Positions 34,901-43,900 of a stretch of 64,000 nt of DNA are shown here, piece by piece. Below the pieces are notes generated by a model. That model was not told the origin of the DNA. It saw only the letters and a list, made by a program, of their open reading frames with translations, and did not search any database. The translations under genes were made by a program, and so were the position numbers. Source of the DNA: Muricea muricata. Lineage: Eukaryota > Cnidaria > Anthozoa > Malacalcyonacea > Plexauridae. The first letter of the stretch is position 1. Every line of letters starts with the position of its first letter. The DNA lies in contig OY979730.1 of NCBI GenBank assembly GCA_963855995.1, positions 9,153,300 through 9,217,299 on the forward strand, written 5' to 3'.

Positions 34901-37900
34901 TCTCCTGTTTTAAATGACCATTCTTATCAAAGATATATAATTTATAAAAAGCTAAAGCACTGAGCTCAGATTGTTTGCTGCGTGGCCGTACTTCCACCGT
35001 GGCGTAAACGTTATCTTTTTCGTCAACCCCAAGCATTCTGCACAAATTGTATGCGTCGTTTTCCGTCGGAACGGTACAAAACAACTCGCGGGTGTAACTG
35101 TTTTTGATACTTTTACCGTTGCACGACAACACTTCCCCTTTACTTGTTAGCGCGCATGGATAGGAATTCGAAATAAATTCAGCGGACTTGCAATACCAAG
35201 GAGCTTGTGTGGCATTCTCGTGAAGTTTTCTCCGAACTTCGTTGTCGTTTAAGAGTGGATGGTAAAACGCTTGCTCAGTTTTGATCATCGGCCAGTTTAA
35301 AAGACCCATCTTGGTGGTCGTAAATTTGATAGCGAGATCCAACAGTAGGCTGTTCAGCATCTGTATCGACTGGATATTTGCATCTCTTTCGGTTTGATTA
35401 AAGCGAGCTCGTAAGCGAGATGCTATGCCGTTGCCAGCGTTTAACGCGACGGAAAACATCGCCTGTACTGCAGGTAAATCCTGCAGCTCTTTCAGGTAGA
35501 GCAAGCTGTCTCGAACGGCCGCTTCCAAGTCTTCTAAACCTTCGAGGATTCTGCTAGCGATGCGAACTTTTCCAACTAGTAATCTTTCTTCTGCGCTCAG
35601 CCCCACGTTGTTAAAAGCTTCCGTGGCCAGCCTTCTCGCGTCTTTGAAGGATTCTTTGGCCAATTTGTAACGATCTTCCGACGCGATTGTTAACTTCTCG
35701 ATCATTTCTGAGAGTTCAAATGCGCTTTTTAAGAAATCACGATCGGCTAACTTCGCCGTAAGCTCTTCCGCTCCCATATATTCACCTTCGGCTGTAGATT
35801 CGTCCTTACTGCCAGGGTTTTCACTGCCATCCTTTTCACAAGGTTCCAGAGATACCTCAAGCGAGATGTACAATCTTGTGACCCCTTCTTTGAAAAAGCC
35901 GAGACTGGCTAGTAAGTCTTTTCGCGACAGGCCATCGATCTTGGACTTGATATCGTCAAGCTCTCGAACCACGATCTGTTTACATTTTTCATCGCTTAAG
36001 TCTCCTTCGTCCAGTTTGTCCGCGGCGTAATCTCGAAGCTTGCTACACAGCAAGCCGACTGTCGAATTTATTATCCCATTTACGATTGAAGTCATTCTGT
36101 AATATAACTCGGAAAATAAGAATTTACTTTTTCTCTCAGACAGATCAGGTTACAGAAAATATGTTTTAATTTTTTGGTATGATAGTCATGTGATAAAATT
36201 TGACTCTGGCATGATCTTCGCACCATATTTGGTCATATCATTAAACTTGTGCTAAATTTATCCTTTCAAGAATTTTCCTTTTTCTTTCAAACGTTGAAAC
36301 AAAGTGTGTTAAAAATATTATGGTAGCTAGCACAGACTGCATGTATTTGAAGTATTAAGCATAAACAATATAGATCAATTTTAAAAATCACAAAGTGCAG
36401 GTATAATGATGACAAAGACTTTTATGTATACATGTACCTCATACAGTGTCTATACTATAGTTTCAAATTTAAATTTGTAATTGACCGTAAAACAATGTTT
36501 TGCTATCATGGGCGATAATTTGTGGAATGCTCGGAATGGTGCACAAAATATACATTTGTATTTTTAGTAAGACTGCGTTTACATCTAACTGGGGCTTGAT
36601 GTCTTTTCAAGCTAATGAGTTTAAAAACGAAGAGCTTATGAGTGTTCATATACAGTATAATGTGAGGTTTATCTTTTTTTTATATCAGATTGTTGGTCGA
36701 CTTATCGTTGGTTTTGGAACATCGCTTTCCGCCATCGCAGAATGTATATACATTGCGGAGATTGCTCCCCCTGTAAGTTTGTAAAGTTTGGGAGAAGAGC
36801 GGAACGGAAAGTTGTGTGCTTTGAGAGAGAGAAAAGATATCCGACGCCAGTTCCAGGGACGCCACAGACGTTGATGCAAGTTGTGGACTTTACAAACAAG
36901 TTTGTCACCAAGTTGCATCAAGCCTGTGCAAGCCAGACTCGATGGAACTTGATATTTGGAGAATTTCTTCAACTCACATCAAGCTTGTTGATGACAAGTG
37001 ATGGCAATCAACTTGCACGAAGCCTGTTGAGAGCTTGCAGCTTACTTGTTATTATCAAGCGATGCGAGCGCATCCTGATGTCGGCTTGGTGACTGCAAGG
37101 TTCCAAGCCTGCAGACAAGTGTGCTGTGGAACATGTTTCAAGTGTGGCGATGGGAGTGGGGTGAATGGGGTTCAGTGAAGTGAAGTGAAGTAATTAAGGA
37201 GATGAGGTGGCGTAGACTTGAGGTGGGGGCGGTGGCAGGTGAGGTGAAGTGGGTGCAGTGATAAAACGTGAGTTGAAGGAGTTGTAGTAATGTGAAGTAG
37301 GATGAAGGGACTGCAGTGATAAGTGGCAGAGGAGGTATAAGGTGGGGTGAGGTGAGGTGAGGGGGTGTAGGTGAGATGAAGTGGGGGCAGTGAGTTATTT
37401 GAGGTAAAGGGGATCTAGTGAGGTGAAGAGCGAAGGAGCTACAGTGATGTGGGGTAGAGATAATGTAAAGGGGAAGAGGTGCACTGAGGTGAAGAGGGTG
37501 CAGTGAGGTAAAGGGAGGTGAAGGGGTGTACTGAGGTGAAATAAGGTGAAGAAGTTATAATGGTATGGGGTAGAGGTGAGGTAAAGGGGGAGGGTTGTAA
37601 TGAGGTGAAGGCGATGCAGGGAGGTGAAGGGGGTGTAAAAAGGTGAGGAAAGATGAAAAAGTGCAGTGAGGTTGGTAGGGCAAAGTGAAAAGGGTATGGT
37701 GTAATACTGTAGTAAGGTGGTGGAGTGGTCACACGAGGAGTTAGTAAGCTAGTGAAGTGGGACGAGGTGAAGAGGCAAAGAAATAAGGTGACGTAGTATC
37801 GAGAGTGAGATTTTAAATTGAGATTTTTTATCATACAGAAACGGCGAGGCCTGTTGGTCAGCGTGAATGAGATTGGCATAGTCTCTGGTCTGTTGTTGGC

Positions 37901-40900
37901 CTATCTGATTAATTTCGTATTTATCAACACTGACAATGGCTGGTGAGTTTAAAATAGCATAAATCAAGAAATATCGTGAATAAGCTGTGAGTAGTGATAG
38001 TACACAATTTAACTGTAAATTTCGAACCGATTTGATTCATCTTCAGCAGAAAAGCATAGCAAAGTATACCATTGCGTTTCTGCTGAAGGTCAGAAGGTAA
38101 ATCAAATGAATACGAAATGTACAGCCTAAAATCAAATTGTGTGCTGTACCTATGTACAACTCGGAATATCTTGTTTTATGTATGCGGAGACTTTTAGCCG
38201 GGCAAAGTTAGAATAAGACCCGGCCAAAAATCCCGGGTTTTCTCCGGGTACTCACTTTTCCGCAGGGAACGTTGACAATCTGGGTTAGGCAATACTGGCC
38301 CGAAGTATTGGGCCCATGCACATGTTGTTGTGGTCACCTTGCCTTTGTGGCGAAGCTAATACAAGAACAAAAATACTGGCTGTTCCACTATTATTTTTGC
38401 CAGTGAACTGCATTGAACAATAGGGGGAGGGCTTGTACTGTTGACTGGCCCTGTGGGTTAATTACCACAGTAAAACTCCGCGTATAAGAACCTACATTTT
38501 AAGAACCCGTTGGGCTAAAATTGCTTATTTTAGATCCCTTTTTATATAAGAATCTTTTTAGGCTAATATTTTAAATAGGCTCGTCTTTTATTTTTATCAC
38601 TAATAGCTGAGGTTAAAAGTTTATAAATGAAAGAAAATAAACACTTCGCACAGTAATGAAAATGAACCAGAGGTCAGAATCCTGGATATGACATAGAATA
38701 ATAAACAACATGTTTTTACGAACGCATCGATCAACAATTAAAAACTGTATCTCTTCATTGAAAATACTACTTATATCTACAGCAACCTAAAATGAGTCGC
38801 TTTTTTTTAGAAAAGAAGAACCTTATTTAAAAACCTGTTCAGCCTAATTTCACGATAATCATCATTTATATAAGAACCTGCTTAAACTATCTTAAAATTT
38901 TAGGTTCTTAAGGCCCTGTCACTCGGTGCAATTTTTCTTGCAACTTGCAACGCAATTCTACTTTGAAGAGATGTAAATTAGTGACAAATGTTTGGTATGT
39001 AAAAAATATGTTAGCAAACTGTGATGGAAACTTGCATTTGCCAATTTTACATCTCCCAAGGGTAGAATTGCATTGCAAGTTGCAAGAAAAATTGCACCGT
39101 GTGACAGGGCCTTTATGCGCGAGGGTTTTACTGTATTCTGTCACTCCTACAAAGCATTCTTTTGATTCTCCAGGCGTTACATGTTTGGTATTTCTGGAAT
39201 TCCAGCGTTAATTCAAGGTTATGGTATTGTTTTTCTGCCACCCAGCCCCAGATGGCTCGTCTGTCAAGGCAAAGATGCCAAGGTACTTTAAACGTCATAT
39301 TAACCCATTTACCCCTCCCCCAACCCACATGCCCATTAACGTCCCCCTTTTTAAGGTAGAGATAGTTCTAATATATACATATATAAAAAATGTTTCTTCT
39401 AATGCCCTCTTTTTTACTTGATGAAAAAATTCAAATTCTGCCCATTGATCTGTATAATACTGGATCACGCATACAGTGACATCAAGTGAAGCCAGCAGAA
39501 ATGACGAATTAGGAGTACCAAGATGGCGGACAATCAACATTTTCAATAGATAAATAAACTTCCTTATTTTAAGGAAATTTACGGAAATTGAAAACGCTGC
39601 TTAAAAGCTTACTCTTACACCCGCAAAGAACGCTGGACCTGGAGTACCAAGATGGCGGTGATGACTTCAAAATTTAATCTTGAATGCGTGATCCAGTATT
39701 ATACAGATCAATGGTTCTGCCATCTTGGATTTACTTTTTTCCGAAATAACGGCTATTGTACACAGCCAAAAACGCCATAGACTTGTTGCAAGTTGTCAAT
39801 TTTACCAGCTTGTTGGAGCTTCTCAACAAACATATCAATTTCATCAAGCTGCAATGTGTGTATTAAAATCAGACTTGTTGCAACTTGTCATCTGCAGACT
39901 TGTTACAACATGTTGAAACAACTTGCAGCAAGCCTGTGGATAACAAGTTTTGACAATCAAGTTGCAACAAGTCTGTTGACAACTTGCAACAGGCTTGTCA
40001 TCAACAAGCTGTCGCACGCCACGCTTCACTATTTCAGAAATCTGACAACAGATAGATCTTTCAGTTACTTCAAAGGTTCTTTTCTTAATTTTTTAACTTC
40101 GAAGGTTTTTTTAAACCTCTTCATAATCTGCACGATTTTTACCCTATGTCCAGGCATTGCGTGTGATGAGACTGTTAAATCATGGCAGCGTGCCTGAAGA
40201 AGAGATTTCAAAAATGAAGGATGCCTTAAACTTGGAACATGTAAGTCGCAGAGATTTCTTTTGTGAACAACCCAAGCTATCGGACGTCGTTATTTGCAAT
40301 AAAAATTACCCAAATCGATAGATATTTTCCTCGCGAGGTGAATTCCTCATTTAAATCGAAGTCAATAGTCTCGGCTAGCAGCCACGTGTGACGAGTTACG
40401 GCGGCCTTTAGCGCGCTTAGGTGGTTTTTCACCCAACACAGTTGCTAAAATAAAATTAAAAAATAAAATAATGTTTTTCTCTTTGCTTTCAAGAACCATA
40501 ATGTTTGTTACTTGTTTGGCCGAAACGAGAACATGAGGGACAGAATGCTGGTCGGACTTGGCGTGGTGTTTTTTCAACAGGTAAAGAAGACCTTCAAATT
40601 CCAAGTTTGGAGCGTTATCAAGAAAAATAGTTACAAAAGTCAATGGTCCGATTTATATTAGAGAACTAGGACAAAGAAAAGATAGTTCGTCTGATAATTC
40701 ATCTGTGTATAAACGCGGGCAAGCAGACGAATCATCCGTCAAGACGAACTATCTGCGTAGTTCGTTTGTCCAGACGTCTGTCCGTCCGTTTGCCTGCGTT
40801 TATACGCAGACGAATTATCAGACGAACTATTTTTTACGTAGTTCGTCTGGATAGTTCGTCTTGTGTTTATACTTAGACGGATGATCCGTCTTGACGGATG

Positions 40901-43900
40901 ATCTGTCTCCAGTATAAATTGGGCCAATGTTTCACATGTGATTACAAATTTCACGTGTGATTACATACATTTCACATGTGATTACATGAATTTCACATCT
41001 GATTTCGTGAATTTTACTTGTGTTCTCATGAGTTTACATCTGATCTCATAAATTTCACATTTAACATGGATCACATAAATCTGATCACATGTTAAATTCA
41101 GGTGATCGAGTGTAAGACTCGTGTGATCACATGTGAAATCCATGTGATATCGTGTGACGTTTTGTGAGAGTAATAATCATGATCGATCGTTCAGTTTACA
41201 GGTCAGCCCAGTGTGTTGTATTATGCTCCGTCTATTTTTGAAAACATCGGATTTCGTTCTCATTCGGCAGCTACTTTGGCGACCGTGGGAATTGGTTTTA
41301 CAAAGGTCAGTTCTCAAATGTGGCTAGCTCTATTATGCATGATATACGTGGTGATATACATGGGATACATTACCAACTGTATAGTAGCAAATAACTTTAA
41401 CACTTTTCTTTTTTAAGAAAACTCTTACTCAAGTACTACTTCGAATCATTAAAACTCTATTTATACAATGAGGAACAAGGAAAACAATATGCCTGAAATC
41501 GACTTTTAACTGTACTCGTAGGATCACGAATAAACACCATACTAGTACATACGAACAGAGTTGCAAAAAGCCACGGGTATGCGGGTATCACCCGTGAGGA
41601 AGGTTTGCAAAATGGGCAGTCAGTAAGGAAGGTTTTATATCCACACACTAACATAAACAAAAATTAATAGATATCTACTCCAGAAATCATGCCTTCTTTC
41701 TGAAAAATATTGATTCATTCTCAAGATTCATTCTCATCTTCAGTTTGGAAAGCCCAACTTTACAACATTTTGAGGAAGGTTTGCAAACCTTTAAAATGTT
41801 GAACGCTTTTTGCAACTCTGCTTACGAGTAACATACGACTACGTGCTAGGAAAATGACTTGTTATGTATATTTACACCTGTTTGCCTCGTTCTTTGATAG
41901 GGTTTTCTAATTCTAAAGTACTACTCGTTGTATAGTTTTATCAAGTCGAAAATCAACATACATTTACTAGAGACATTTATATTCTGCATTGTTTCGTTTT
42001 AGTTTGTGGCCACTGTTGTTACTTTATTGTTGGTTGATAAATCAGGTTGGTATGGATAATTTTCCTGTCATGAAAAAGAAAGACAAGTTTTAGAATTGCT
42101 GCTCACCCCATACCCGGCGATCCGATTGTAACATTTGACTGTATGTTATGACTATATTTCTGCCTCCAGGCAACTGTTCCCTTCTATTCAACGCTCGAAA
42201 ATAATTCCTACGAGACTGGGGGCAAGTCTAGCTATTTGCACGTTTTGAAGCAGTGAATATCTCGGAAAGGAACAAGTTCTTGAAAAACTGGAAACATGTC
42301 GTTGCTTTATTTTAATATGTTTGTTTGTGTTCAACACTGCCAGACAAACGATATTTTAGGATAGCACCGCTTTAATTATTTAAATTCACTACCCCCCCCC
42401 CCCCCCGCCCTCCCCATTCTCCAAAAAAGAAGTGTTACATCTTCCAGCAAGCAGACAGGTTTCTCCCAAGACAACTCCTGTCAACATTTCTTGCGCGAGA
42501 AAGTCAGAGGGCCTGGGGTAATCTGCCACTATCGGCAAAACACAGTTTGTACGATGTATTAAGTTCCTAGGGAAGTGGCATTACGTTCGTCCCTATATTT
42601 CACAACAAAAAACGCGTAAGTTGTTACCGATATCAGGATGCGTTCGCAGGGCTTGCGACAGCTTGTTGACAAGTCTGTTGCAAGTTATCAAGTTGATTGC
42701 CAAAGCTTGCAAATTGTCAGCAGACTTGTTGCAAGTTGATTATCCACAAGCTTGCTGAAAGTTGTAACGAGTCTGTTGTAACGAAAGCATGTTGTAACGA
42801 GTCTGTTGAGATCATAGATGGTTGAGATCTTGCCACAGACTTGTTATCAACAAGCCGATATCAGGATGCGTTCGCATGGCGTGTGACAGCTTGTTGCCGT
42901 AAAGTCTGCTGCAATTTGTCAACAGTTTTCTTGGCAAGTTGATTGTCAAAACTTGTTATCAACATTCAGGCTTGCCACAAATTATTTCAACAAGTTGTAA
43001 CAAGTCTGGAAATGACAAGATGCAACAACACCTGTTGCAACGCCATGAAATTGACTTCACAAGTTGCAACAAGCCAGTACATTCGACAACTTGCAACAAG
43101 TTCTTGAAATTCGCAACTACTTTTCCCTCTGCTAGGTCGTCGTCGCTTCCTTCTGATCGGGTCCGTCATTATGACAGCGAGCATATGCTTATTGTATACA
43201 GTGACATTAAGTTTCCCTGGCTCATACCATCAAGAAATCTGTGAATACGTTCCAAATCATCCAAACCACTATACAAACACCAGTCTCCTTCCTTCCTATT
43301 CTGTCAATATGACAACTTGTACATATGTCGTAAACAGTCAACCAAGCTCGCAACTCTTGGGTAAAAGTATGAAACTTTCCGGCCGACCATTGTATACCAC
43401 CCTCCCAACATACAACACACAATCAGATGTCTTGAGAATCACCGAAACAAGAACGTATTTAACCGGACAAAAGTCCCTTATTCCTAAAAGTGTTGTTCCC
43501 AGGAATTCACCTGTGCCGTCGCCGTCATTGAACCGTAATCACGTTAAACTTGTTTGTTCTTCTAAACCAACGTCAAGTAACATCAGAGAAGGTAATAAAA
43601 CCACGAATCAGCCCAAAACTGACAGTTCTAGCGATGCGATGCCAAATGTGGTGAAATATGTGACAGTATTCTCGCTGATGGCCTTCGCTGGAGGTTATTC
43701 GGCAGGGTATGGACCAGGTATGTTACTATGGAAACAAACGCAAGTTTGCCAATATATTACTGATATATTCAGCAAGTAAATTGACCAGCTCAGTTCTGCA
43801 TTGTGCTTTGTATTAACAAGTGCCTACAAGGTGTGCCAGTCCAACTTCTAAATGCTAAATGAGAACTTGATAATCTAAAGTGACTATTAGTTTGTTTTAT

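Larger units (their letters stand above)
22932..36688 (+). other. Transporter intron 5 (13,757 bp) hosting four antisense genes
   Basis: Bounded by GTAAGT and TATATCAG. On the minus strand it contains the TIR gene (23666-24496) and three tandem paralogs (25969-27729, 29917-31656, 34341-36095). It is by far the longest intron of the gene. The remaining intron sequence is the duplicated flanks of the paralogs plus hairpin elements. Confidence 0.8.

Noticed and set aside
37439-37879. 146-codon Ser/Thr/Pro-rich minus-strand ORF
   Set aside because: It coincides with a GA/GTG-rich low-complexity tract and overlaps transporter exon 7 on the other strand.
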